Source: Burkholderiales bacterium JOSHI_001 (GTDB lineage: Bacteria > Pseudomonadota > Gammaproteobacteria > Burkholderiales > Burkholderiaceae_C). Taken from it: 64,000 bases of DNA. Shown here one piece after another: positions 27,301 to 34,843 of the stretch (position 1 is the stretch's first letter; each line of letters starts with the position of its first letter). The position numbers were made by a program, and so were the translations under genes. The stretch covers positions 1,480,921-1,544,920 of the forward strand of contig CM001438.1 of assembly GCA_000244995.1 (NCBI GenBank), read 5' to 3'. The notes beneath the pieces are model-generated. The model worked only from the letters and a program-made list of their open reading frames with translations. It was not told the origin of the DNA and did not search any database.

Positions 27301-28617
27301 GACGCGGGGCGCGGCGCCCTGCTGCCAGGCCGCCGGCCCGGGCAGGCCGGCCAGCGTGGCTTCCAGCGGGCCGCTGGCCAGCAGGGCGGGCGCGCGGGCG
27401 TCCAGGCGCGCCGGCTGCAGGCCGTCCAGCTGGGCCTTCAGCCGCAGGTGCTGGGCCGTCCATTCGCCTTGGGCCTGCACGCGGCCGGCGGGTCCGTCGG
27501 CGCTGGCGGCCTGGGCCTGCAGCGCCAGGATGTCCACCCGCTGCGGGTCGGCCGGCGTGGTGCGGGCCTGCAGGTTCAGGCTGCTGATGGGCAAGTGGCC
27601 GAGGTCCCAGCGGCCCGGGGTGGCATTGCGGGCCTGCAGGGCCACGGTGACGGGCTGCTTCAGGCCACTGCTTTGCACCTGGGCGTCGGCCGACAGGCGG
27701 GTGTGTGGCGCCCCGCCCACCAGGCTGGCCAGGTCGAGGTCGCGCGTGGTCAGCGCCAGCGCGGCCAGCGGCCAGGCGGCTTCGGGGGTGACCGTGGCCG
27801 TGGCGTCCAGCGTGGCCTGGCCACCGGCCGGCGCCTGGCCGCGCAGGCTGGCCTGCACCTGCAGCCGCGCCAGCGGGCCCTGGGCTTTGAGTTGCGCCGA
27901 CCAGGGCGGGGCCTGCCGGGACTGCAGCGCCAGTTGGGCGTCCAGCGGCATCGGCGCGTCGCTGCCCAGGCTGAGGTCGCCGCGCAGCGTCGCCTTTTCG
28001 GTCTGCACCGTCAGCCCGTGCGCGCTGTGCCGCCGCCCCAGGTCGGCACCCAGGTGCAGCTGCGCCTTGAACGCGTTCAAGGGCGGCTGCTGGTCGATGC
28101 GCAATTCGTCCACCGCCAGCGCGTCGATCCGGGCTTCCAGCGGCAGGCGCAGTTGGGTGGGCAGCTTCAGCGCGTCGGTGCTGGATGGCGTGGTGAGGAT
28201 GAGCACCCGCTGCGCGCTGGCGCTGGGCGCGTCCAGGCCGATCCAGGCGCCGGGGTAGGGGCGCCAGGTCCAGCGCGGGGATTGCAGCTGCAGGCCATGC
28301 ACTTCCACCGCCAGCGGGTTCGGCCCCGCCTGCCAGCGCAGGTGCTCGATGCGCAAGGTGTCGCGCAGCGGTGACCCCGTCAGTCCGCTGAACTGCAGCC
28401 CCGGCACCTGGCGCAGGGCCCAGCGCGCGCCGGCCTCGCTGCGCGCGAACAGGACGGCGCCCAACCCAGCCAACAAGGCGAGCAGCACGACCATCGCTGC
28501 CAGCACCAGCGCCATACGCCGCGGTCGCCACGCGACCGCCGCGGATCCGGCTTCGCCGGTCCGCTGGCGGTGCCCCCCTGGGGGGGAGGCGCCGGAGGCG
28601 CTGCGGGGGGGGGCCAT
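24340..28617 (-). CDS. tamB: Translocation and assembly module protein TamB
   Basis: A 1425-residue AsmA-like protein that spans the periplasm as a beta-taco and works with TamA in outer-membrane protein or phospholipid transport. A single N-terminal transmembrane helix lies at residues about 36-58, followed by long repetitive beta sequence. The C-terminal DUF490 domain ends in IAQRFTLRAQSGQENSLDL and an aromatic residue. The start ATG shares an A with the tamA stop (TGATG). Residues 2-34 are encoded by palindromic repeat copy C, so the alternative start at Met35 (28515) should be kept in mind, although no Shine-Dalgarno sequence precedes it. Confidence 0.93.
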   Translation of the reverse strand: MAPPRSASGASPPGGHRQRTGEAGSAAVAWRPRRMALVLAAMVVLLALLAGLGAVLFARSEAGARWALRQVPGLQFSGLTGSPLRDTLRIEHLRWQAGPNPLAVEVHGLQLQSPRWTWRPYPGAWIGLDAPSASAQRVLILTTPSSTDALKLPTQLRLPLEARIDALAVDELRIDQQPPLNAFKAQLHLGADLGRRHSAHGLTVQTEKATLRGDLSLGSDAPMPLDAQLALQSRQAPPWSAQLKAQGPLARLQVQASLRGQAPAGGQATLDATATVTPEAAWPLAALALTTRDLDLASLVGGAPHTRLSADAQVQSSGLKQPVTVALQARNATPGRWDLGHLPISSLNLQARTTPADPQRVDILALQAQAASADGPAGRVQAQGEWTAQHLRLKAQLDGLQPARLDARAPALLASGPLEATLAGLPGPAAWQQGAAPRVGPLDIGLDTTLQGHLLSGPRQPLQLALRAQAQVTQGRLVQARVGPLNLQAGAARAQATLALQAEAGERWHLVGQGELSQWDPLPWWPGAPAAWRNSAPHRLGGPWRVDLHAPARAPGATLAAWLQAGRGDASLSLANSQLAGQPLAGDITLKADGQRAQLAARLASADNRAQVDAQLQPSGADDRWQLSVVTPRVAALAPFTRLVPALAAQAWPDAGDLDLQAQFEGRWPQMRSSGQARLAGLKWKTLQLAQAQAQWQAGTDARAPLDLRLTARDLRQGEQRLDSLDASVQGTPAQHRLSLALASPVRPPAWTESLLGDSGQGTRVQLTGNGAWQDSAPGGGQWQGRIAQLSLAADRNGSQATANGRSAAKAAEATPWLAAQDLVATLRLDPHAQLQEATLAPGRAQLPAGAALRWSQFGWQREAGSGGDRLDLSAELEALAVAPLLARFQPELGWTGDLRVGARIELHARERFEADIVFERVAGDLRVSDESGTTQALGLTDLRLGLVARDGVWQFTQGVAGALVGEMAGAQVLRTTPQRRWPAPDTPLDGVLEMRVANLAAWGTWVPPGWRLGGALRVSAGLGGRFSAPELRGELQGNNLSVRNPLQGVGLSDGELQASLQGTQVRVDTFSFKGGDGRLLLSGGGTLGAAPSATLQLKAERFRVLGRLDRRLVASGQAQLQLNAERLKLDGDIAVDDGLFDFSRADAPSLDEDVVVRRAAGEPAKAPVSNGSGSANDGALARNAPLPTALRNAQVDLKVDLGAQLRLRGHGLDTGLRGELRITSPGGRLAVNGTVRAQNGTYVAYGQKMSIERGEVAFSGPLDNARLDIRAVRPNLDVVVGVAVTGSTQNPRIRLFSEPEMSDLDKLSWLVLGRAADGLGRTDTALLQRAAVALLAGEGEAPTDALIQSLGLTDFSLRQTEGDVRETVVSLGRQLSRRWYVGYERSVNATTGTWQLVYRIAQRFTLRAQSGQENSLDLIWSWRW
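28521..28616. repeat. Composite palindromic element, copy C (tamA-tamB junction, within TamB reading frame)
   Basis: Successive hairpins: GCGGTCG/CGACCGC (28521-28539), GCGGATCCGGC/GCCGGTCCGC (28541-28564, one bulged T), CCCCCC/GGGGGG (28573-28586) and GCGCC-GGA-GGCGC (28590-28602), then a run of nine G. The order and the bulged GGATCCGG arm match copy A. On the minus strand it is open and begins MAPPRSASGASPPGG as the TamB N-terminus. Confidence 0.75.
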
Positions 28618-30464
28618 CAGAACGCGATGCCCACCGACAGGTGGAAACGGCCCTGCTGCAACTCGTCACCCCAGGCCCAGTCCAGCTTCAGCGGGCCCAC
28701 CGGGCTGCGCCAGCGCAGGCCCACGCCGTAGCCCAGCGCGGGCTTCAGGCCCGACCAGTCGGCCGCGGCGCGGCCGGCGTCGATGAACACCGCGCCCCAC
28801 AGCGAGGGCATGCTGGTCCACAGCGGCCGGGCCAGTTCCGCGCTGGCGGTGAACAGCACATTGCCGCTGTCCAGCACGCCATTGACCGTGGGTGCCAGCG
28901 AGCGGTAGGGGTAGCCGCGCACCGAGTCGTCGCCGCCGGCGCGAAAGGCCAGGGTGTCGGGCACCTGCACGTCGCTGCGCTTGAACACCTGGCCGGCTTC
29001 CAGCCGCGCCTGGCCGTACCAGCGCTGGCCCAGCGGCCAGTAGCCGGTGAGCCGGCCGTACAGGCGCGTGAAAGGGCCGCTGGCCGCGCTGCTGCTGTGG
29101 GCCTGGCCCAGCGCCCCTTGCAGCGACAGGGTGTAGCCGCGCGTGGGCAGCAGCACATTGTCCAGCCGGCGCAGCACCAGGTGGTAGTTGCCGCTCAGGG
29201 CCTGGGCACTGCTGCGCTGGGCGGCGGCGGTGCCTGTGCTGCTTTGGGTGGCGTTTTCCAGCTCCACGAAATACAGCCGCTCGATGCCGGGGGTGTCCTG
29301 GGTGCGGCCCAGGCGCAGGCGCTGCGACAGCACCACGTCGCTGTCGGAGGCCAGGCGCTCCACCTTCCAGCCCAGCAGGTTGCGGTAGAAGCGCTCGCCG
29401 GGGTGGCTGGAGAGTTCGCCTTCCCAGGCGCGGCGGTCGCGGCCGAGTTCGATCTTGTTGTGGGCGATGGCGGCCCAGCCGAAGGGCCGGCGGTGGGTGT
29501 GTTCCACCGACACACGCGGGCCGGTGTTGTCGGAAAAGCCCAGGCCCAGCGTGGCCTGGCGCAACGGCATCTCGCGCAGCTGGACCTGAACGGCGGTGGC
29601 GCCGGCCTGGGCCGGGTCGGGCGTGAAGCTGACCGTCACGTTGTCGAACAGGCTGGTCTTCTGCAGCCGCTCCTGGTAGTCCAGCAGCAGGGTCTCGGTC
29701 AGCGGCGTGCCGGGGCCGAAGCCGGCCTGCTGGCGCACCATGTCGGCGTCGTGCGCCACCAGGCCCTGCACCTGGATGTCACCGGCGCGGAACAGCGGCC
29801 CGCTGTCGGCCACCAGCAGCAGTTGTGCCTGCTGGGTGCTGGCGTCCACGCTGGCGTCGCTGCCGGCCAGTTCGGCCGCGGCGTAGCCGGCGCTGCGCAA
29901 GCGACCCATCAGCGCGCTCTTGGCGGCGGCCCAGTCGGCGTTGCGAAAGGGCGTGCCCTCGCGCAAGGGCCAACTGCTGCGCAGCGCGTCGCGCAGCGCC
30001 AACGCGGCGGGTTGGCGGGCCGCGATGTCGCGGTCCAACGCGCCTTCGGTGACCAGGCTGAATCCCGCCACGCGGGTGAGCGGGCCGGGCTCCACCCGCA
30101 GTTGCAGGTGGGCGGGGTTGGCCGCATCGCGTTCCAGCTGCACCTGGGCGTTGAAGTGGCCTTCGGTCTGCAGCAGCGCACGTGCCTGCGCCGGGGCGCC
30201 GGCCTGCAGGCGCAGCCATTCGGTGTCGTCGACGGCGTCTTCGCCCGACAGGCGCGCCACGCGCGCCAGGTCCAGGTGCTGCTCCAGCAGCGCCTTCAAG
30301 GGGGCCGGGGCCTGCACCTGCAAGGTGAAGGCCGGTGCCGCTGCAGCCGGGGCCGACGCTGCGGCGCCGGCCGGCACGGGCACGACCGGCGGGGCGGGGG
30401 TGGCGCAGGCGGTCAGCAGGACCAGCCCGGCCAGCGCCGCCGCTGCGGCGCTGCGGTTTTTCAT
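28617..30464 (-). CDS. tamA: Translocation and assembly module protein TamA with lipoprotein-like signal
   Basis: Omp85-family outer-membrane protein, 615 residues. POTRA domains occupy residues about 45-270 and a 16-strand barrel follows. The Omp85 lid-lock motif region is FRAGGDDSVRGYPY near residue 500. The barrel end is WAWGDELQQGRFHLSVGIAF with terminal Phe. The N-terminus MKNRSAAAAALAGLVLLTACATP resembles a lipoprotein signal with the lipobox LTAC, unusual for TamA. The start overlaps the VWA gene stop (ATGA), and the stop overlaps the tamB start, so three genes are coupled. Confidence 0.92.
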   Translation of the reverse strand: MKNRSAAAAALAGLVLLTACATPAPPVVPVPAGAAASAPAAAAPAFTLQVQAPAPLKALLEQHLDLARVARLSGEDAVDDTEWLRLQAGAPAQARALLQTEGHFNAQVQLERDAANPAHLQLRVEPGPLTRVAGFSLVTEGALDRDIAARQPAALALRDALRSSWPLREGTPFRNADWAAAKSALMGRLRSAGYAAAELAGSDASVDASTQQAQLLLVADSGPLFRAGDIQVQGLVAHDADMVRQQAGFGPGTPLTETLLLDYQERLQKTSLFDNVTVSFTPDPAQAGATAVQVQLREMPLRQATLGLGFSDNTGPRVSVEHTHRRPFGWAAIAHNKIELGRDRRAWEGELSSHPGERFYRNLLGWKVERLASDSDVVLSQRLRLGRTQDTPGIERLYFVELENATQSSTGTAAAQRSSAQALSGNYHLVLRRLDNVLLPTRGYTLSLQGALGQAHSSSAASGPFTRLYGRLTGYWPLGQRWYGQARLEAGQVFKRSDVQVPDTLAFRAGGDDSVRGYPYRSLAPTVNGVLDSGNVLFTASAELARPLWTSMPSLWGAVFIDAGRAAADWSGLKPALGYGVGLRWRSPVGPLKLDWAWGDELQQGRFHLSVGIAF

Positions 30465-31633
30465 TTGCTGAGCAGGCGCATCGCCCCTTCCAGCCCGGCC
30501 AGCGACAGCGGGAACATGCGCTGGTTCATCAACTGCTGCACCACGGCGATGCTCTGGCGGTATTGCCACACGCCGGGGGGTTCAGGGTTGATCCAGGCGA
30601 ACTTCGGGAAGGCGCTGGTCAGGCGCTGCAGCCACTGCGCGCCGGGTTCTTCGTTGTTGTATTCCACGCTGCCACCGGGCTGCAGGATTTCATAGGGGCT
30701 CATCGTGGCGTCGCCCACGAAGATGAGCTTGTAGTCCTTGTTGTACTTGCGGATCACGTCCCAGGTGGCGAATTTCTCGCTGTAACGCCGGCGGTTGTTC
30801 TTCCACATGAAGTCATAGACGCAGTTGTGGAAGTAGTAGAACTCCAGGTGCTTGAACTCGGTCTTGGCGGCGGAGAACAGCTCTTCCACCCGGTGGATGT
30901 GTTCGTCCATGGTGCCGCCCACGTCCATCAGCAGCAGCACCTTCACCTTGTTGTGGCGCTCGGGCACCATCTTGATGTCCAGCAAGCCGGCGTTGGCGGC
31001 GGTGCAGTGGATGGTGTCGTCCAGGTCCAGCTCCATCTCGGAGCCTTCGCGCGCGAAGCGGCGCAGCCGGCGCAGCGCCACCTTGATGTTGCGCGTGCCC
31101 AGTTCCAGCGTGTCGTCGTAGTCCTTGTAGGCGCGCTGGTCCCACACCTTCACCGCGCTCCTGTTGCGGCCCTTGTCCTGGCCGATGCGGATGCCCTGCG
31201 GGTTCGCGCCATAGGCGCCGAAGGGGCTGGTGCCGCCGGTGCCTATCCATTTGTTGCCACCTTCGTGGCGTTCCTTTTGCTCTTCGAAACGCTTTTTCAG
31301 CGTTTCCATCAGCTCGTCCCAGCCCATTTTTTCAATCTGGGCCTTTTCTTCGGCGCTGAGCTGCAGTTCCAGGTTCTTGCGCAGCCATTCCAAAGGCACG
31401 TCCTTGGAGAAATCGGTCAGCAACTCCACGCCCTTGAAATAGGCACCGAAGGCGCGGTCGAACTTGTCGAAGTGGGCCTCGTCCTTCACCAGCGTGGTGC
31501 GGGCCAGGTAATAAAAGTCGTCCACACGGGGTTCGATCACGCCGGCCTGCATGGCTTCCAGCAAGGTGAGGAATTCCTTGACAGAAACCGGCAGCTTGGC
31601 CGCACGCAGGGTGTAGAAGAACTGGATGAGCAT
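30461..31633 (-). CDS. VWA-domain protein, CoxE-like
   Basis: A 390-residue cytoplasmic protein of the CoxE/VWA-containing family that usually works with a MoxR AAA+ ATPase in enzyme maturation. The N-terminal helical domain is followed by a VWA-like domain from about residue 215. The metal-site motif reads LLMDVGGTMDEH where canonical MIDAS has DxSxS, so the first Ser is replaced by Gly and the second by Thr; metal binding may be altered. A second conserved stretch is LIFVGDATMSPYEI. It is coupled by ATGA overlap to tamA; the matching moxR gene lies 3.2 kb upstream. Confidence 0.85.
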   Translation of the reverse strand: MLIQFFYTLRAAKLPVSVKEFLTLLEAMQAGVIEPRVDDFYYLARTTLVKDEAHFDKFDRAFGAYFKGVELLTDFSKDVPLEWLRKNLELQLSAEEKAQIEKMGWDELMETLKKRFEEQKERHEGGNKWIGTGGTSPFGAYGANPQGIRIGQDKGRNRSAVKVWDQRAYKDYDDTLELGTRNIKVALRRLRRFAREGSEMELDLDDTIHCTAANAGLLDIKMVPERHNKVKVLLLMDVGGTMDEHIHRVEELFSAAKTEFKHLEFYYFHNCVYDFMWKNNRRRYSEKFATWDVIRKYNKDYKLIFVGDATMSPYEILQPGGSVEYNNEEPGAQWLQRLTSAFPKFAWINPEPPGVWQYRQSIAVVQQLMNQRMFPLSLAGLEGAMRLLSK

Positions 31634-31764
31634 GGTGATCTTTCCTGGCCACGGGGCTCAATGCGGCTTGCCGGCGGACGATAACCCGGGACGATGATGC
31701 CCGCAGTATCAGCCATTCACCCGGCCACGCCGTGGTCGGGGTGGGCCGCCGGCGCGGGCGGGCA

Positions 31765-32958
31765 ATGACGGCCGACACCACCCTGAACGCCATGGTGTGG
31801 CTGGTGGCCACCCAGTTCCTGCTGTATGCGGTGGGCTGGGTGCTGTGCGGCTTCCTGCTGCGCGAGCACCGCGCCACCATCTTCCATTGGGCGGGCTTCA
31901 TGGCGCTGATCGGCACCGGCTTCGTGCTCAGTGCCCAGCGCGATGACGCCCGCACCTGGCTGGCCTACTGCGGGGCCGACCTGGCCTTCACGGCCGGGCT
32001 GCTGTCGCTGTGGCGCGGCCTGGCCTCTTACTTCGGGCTGTCGCCGTGGCTTCACTTCCAGTGGGCGGCGCTGGTGCTCACCTTCGGCGGCCTGATGCTG
32101 ATGGGCCCCGCGCGCGAGCAGGCTTCGATGCGGGTCGTGTTCATGAACGCGATGAACCTGACCGTCATGCTCGCCCTGCTGGCCGGTGTGCATGGCAGGG
32201 TGTCGCGCCAGTACGGGCGCCGCCGGGCACTGCTGCTGGCCTTGCCAGGGCTGCTGATCGCCATCGCGTTTTTGGTGGCCATCGCGCGGCAGTTGATGCA
32301 CATGGAAATGCCGTTGGAAGTGCACCGCATCGACAGCAACAACCTGCGTGCGCTGTTCGTCTTCATCGCCGCGGCGGCCATCTTCAACTTCACCTTCATT
32401 GCGCTGCTCACCCAGCGCCTGCTGCAGCGCCTGCGCCACCTCAGCCGCCACGACGCGCTCACCGGCCTGGTGAACCGCCGCGCGCTGGACGATGACATCC
32501 AGCGCGAATGGCAGCGCTGGCGCCGCACCGGGCTGCCGTTTGCCCTGCTGGTGCTGGACCTGGACCACTTCAAGCGGGTGAACGACACCCACGGCCACCT
32601 GGCCGGTGATGCGGTGTTGGCGCAGACCGGCGAGCGCCTGCGCGCCAGCGCCCGGGCCACCGACACGGTGGCGCGCATTGGCGGGGAGGAGTTCGTGGTG
32701 CTGGCCCCGCAGGTGCAGGCCGATGGCCTGGGCATGCTGGCCGAGCGGATGCGCGCCGACCTGGCGGGCAGCGGCTTTGACCTGCCGGGGGTTCGGCTGT
32801 CGCTGACCGCCAGCGTGGGGGCCGCCCTGGTGGCGCAGGGCGACAGCGACCCGCAGCAGGTCTTGCAGCGCGCCGACCAGGCGCTGTACCGCGCCAAGGC
32901 ACAGGGCCGCAACCGGGTGGTGCTGGACGCGGCCGAGGCCGAAGCTGTGGCGGCCTGA
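31765..32958 (+). CDS. Membrane-bound diguanylate cyclase (GGDEF)
   Basis: A 397-residue protein with about six N-terminal transmembrane helices (residues 5-215) and a C-terminal GGDEF domain that makes cyclic di-GMP. The active-site motif is GGEEF, and an RATD product-inhibition site sits five residues before it. FALLVLDLDHFKRVNDTHGH carries the first metal-binding Asp. The membrane part looks like a sensor without a recognised ligand domain. The next gene is a second cyclase of the same design on the same strand (90-base gap), suggesting a tandem duplication followed by divergence. Confidence 0.92.
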   Translation: MTADTTLNAMVWLVATQFLLYAVGWVLCGFLLREHRATIFHWAGFMALIGTGFVLSAQRDDARTWLAYCGADLAFTAGLLSLWRGLASYFGLSPWLHFQWAALVLTFGGLMLMGPAREQASMRVVFMNAMNLTVMLALLAGVHGRVSRQYGRRRALLLALPGLLIAIAFLVAIARQLMHMEMPLEVHRIDSNNLRALFVFIAAAAIFNFTFIALLTQRLLQRLRHLSRHDALTGLVNRRALDDDIQREWQRWRRTGLPFALLVLDLDHFKRVNDTHGHLAGDAVLAQTGERLRASARATDTVARIGGEEFVVLAPQVQADGLGMLAERMRADLAGSGFDLPGVRLSLTASVGAALVAQGDSDPQQVLQRADQALYRAKAQGRNRVVLDAAEAEAVAA

Positions 32959-33048
32959 AAGCCCGGCGGCAGGCTGGCGGCCGCCCATTGGGCCGGGGGA
33001 TTGAATTTCGGGGTCAATGGCAGCGCCCCGCGGCCGATAACGGTCTGA

Positions 33049-34257
33049 ATGTTCAGCAATGTCGCCCTCGTCCTGTTCACCGTCTTCCTGATGCAGGTGG
33101 TGGTCAGTTGCGCCTGGGCGCTGGGCCAATGGGCGCTGGAACTGCCGCGCCGGCCGGCCCTGCACTGGGCCGCCGCCTCGGCGCTGGGGGCGGCTGGCAT
33201 GGCCTTGACCTTGCTGCGCGGCACCTTGCCGCTGTGGTTCGCCATACCGCTGGGCAATGTGTTCACGCTGGCGTCGGCGCTGGCGTTCGCGCGCGGCCTG
33301 CGGGTGTTCCTGGGCCTGCCGCTGAACGACCGTGAAAACCTGGCGCTTCTGGCCGGCGTGTCGGTGACGGCGGTGGCGGCGGGTTTCACACTGCAGGGGC
33401 CCGGGGTGGTGCTTCTGGCCATGGCCACCAGCGCTGGTGTGCTGTGGGCCTTCACCCAGGCCGCCTGGCAGAGCGCACGGGCGCTGCGCCTTGAATTCAA
33501 CAATCGGGTGGCACTGGCACTGATGCTGCCCATGGCGCTGATGTCCTGCATGGTGCTGGTGCGCCTGGCCGGGGCGCTGTCCGGCGGCGTCAAGGTGCTG
33601 CACGTGGACACCCTGTTGAACGTGGCGGTGGCGCTGCTGTACCTGCTGTTCACGGCCCTGCTGCACCTGAGCATGGCCTCGATGGTGGTGCTGCGCCTGA
33701 TGGCCAGCATGCGGCGCCTGTCCACCCGCGACGCCCTCACCGGCCTGCTCAACCGCGGCGAGTGGCTGCGCCAGCTGCAGGCCCAGCACCGCTGGCTGGG
33801 CCGCTTCGGCGAGCCCTTTTCGGTGCTGCTGCTGGACATTGACCACTTCAAGCGCATCAACGACACCTGGGGCCACCCGGCGGGTGACGCCGTCCTGGTC
33901 AGCACCGCGCAGTTGTTGCTGTCCACCGTGCGCGGCATGGACGTGGTGGGCCGGCTGGGGGGCGAAGAGTTCGTGGTGCTGCTGCCGCGCGCCGACGCCG
34001 CCGAAGCCCTGGCGGCGGCCGAGCGCCTGCGCAGCGCCCTGGCGGCCACGGCCCTGGCCTGGAAACAGCAGGCCATCGAGCTGACCGTGTCGGTGGGCGT
34101 GGCCACGGCCACCGACGCTGACGAAACGCCCGAGCGCCTGATCGAACGCGCGGACGCCGCGATGTACGTGGCCAAGCGCAGCGGCCGCAACCGCTCGGTG
34201 GTGGCGCCCGGGCTGGCCGTGGTGGCCCCGCCGCAGGCAGTCAGCGCGGCCGCGTGA
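33049..34257 (+). CDS. Membrane-bound diguanylate cyclase (GGDEF), second of tandem pair
   Basis: A 402-residue protein with about six N-terminal helices (to residue 215), then a GGDEF domain: LLLDIDHFKRINDTWGHPAG, and GGEEF preceded by the inhibition-site RGMD. All catalytic features are intact. The membrane region differs clearly from the upstream cyclase, so the two may sense different cues. The 3' end overlaps the convergent acetyltransferase gene by 17 bases. Confidence 0.92.
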   Translation: MFSNVALVLFTVFLMQVVVSCAWALGQWALELPRRPALHWAAASALGAAGMALTLLRGTLPLWFAIPLGNVFTLASALAFARGLRVFLGLPLNDRENLALLAGVSVTAVAAGFTLQGPGVVLLAMATSAGVLWAFTQAAWQSARALRLEFNNRVALALMLPMALMSCMVLVRLAGALSGGVKVLHVDTLLNVAVALLYLLFTALLHLSMASMVVLRLMASMRRLSTRDALTGLLNRGEWLRQLQAQHRWLGRFGEPFSVLLLDIDHFKRINDTWGHPAGDAVLVSTAQLLLSTVRGMDVVGRLGGEEFVVLLPRADAAEALAAAERLRSALAATALAWKQQAIELTVSVGVATATDADETPERLIERADAAMYVAKRSGRNRSVVAPGLAVVAPPQAVSAAA

Positions 34258-34843
34258 GCTGGAAGTCCAGGTGCGTGCGCACCGTGGGCCATTCGGCCGC
34301 GGTGATGCTGTAGACCGCGGTGTCGCGCAGCGTGCCATTGGTGGCGCGCTGGTGCGAGCGCAGGACGCCGTCCAGCTGCGCGCCCAGGCGTTCAATGGCG
34401 CGCCGGCTGGCGGTGTTGAAGCGGTGGGTGCGGAATTCCACGGCAATGCACTGCAGGGTGTCGAAGGCATGGGCCAGCAGCAGCCGCTTGGCCTGGGTGT
34501 TCAGCGGGCTGCGCTGCACCCGCTTGGCGTACCAGGTGGAGCCGATTTCCACGCGCTGGTGAACCGCGTCGATGTTCATGTAGGTCGTCATGCCCACGGG
34601 CGTGCCGGCCGCGTCCAGCACCGCGAAGGGCAGCATCAGGCCCTTGTCCTGCAGGTCCAGCCGGCGCGCGATTTCGGCCGCCATCTGCTCGGGGGCGGGG
34701 ATGCCGGTGTACCAAAGCTTCCACAGCTCCGCTTCGAGCACCGCGTCGGACAGGGCGCCGGCATGTTCGGCGGCCAGCGGCACCAGGCTGGCGTGTTCGC
34801 CGCGCAGCGTGACCGGGACGGCGATGCGGGGCAGCGGGCTCAC
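34241..34843 (-). CDS. GNAT-family N-acetyltransferase
   Basis: A 200-residue acetyltransferase of the RimJ/RimL-like type. Visible features are VTLRGEHASLVPL at the N-terminus, VGMTTYMNID and RVEIGSTWYAKRVQRSPLNTQAK (the acetyl-CoA region, partly quoted), and EFRTHRFNTASRRAIERLG. The start is the GTG that overlaps the moxR stop (GTGA), giving translational coupling. The frame remains open upstream inside moxR, which is a shadow. The substrate is probably an amino group on a protein N-terminus or small molecule and cannot be told from sequence. Confidence 0.88.
   Translation of the reverse strand: MSPLPRIAVPVTLRGEHASLVPLAAEHAGALSDAVLEAELWKLWYTGIPAPEQMAAEIARRLDLQDKGLMLPFAVLDAAGTPVGMTTYMNIDAVHQRVEIGSTWYAKRVQRSPLNTQAKRLLLAHAFDTLQCIAVEFRTHRFNTASRRAIERLGAQLDGVLRSHQRATNGTLRDTAVYSITAAEWPTVRTHLDFQLTRPR

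Noticed and set aside
23977-28374. A 1465-codon open frame antisense to tamB
   Set aside because: Long antisense frames are expected in DNA this GC-rich. Its translation is low-complexity (Gln/Ala/Gly/His-rich) without domains, while the opposite strand encodes a full TamB.
31717-34470. A 917-codon open frame antisense to the two diguanylate cyclase genes
   Set aside because: The sense strand encodes two intact GGDEF proteins. The antisense product is a His/Gln/Arg-rich shadow with no family features.
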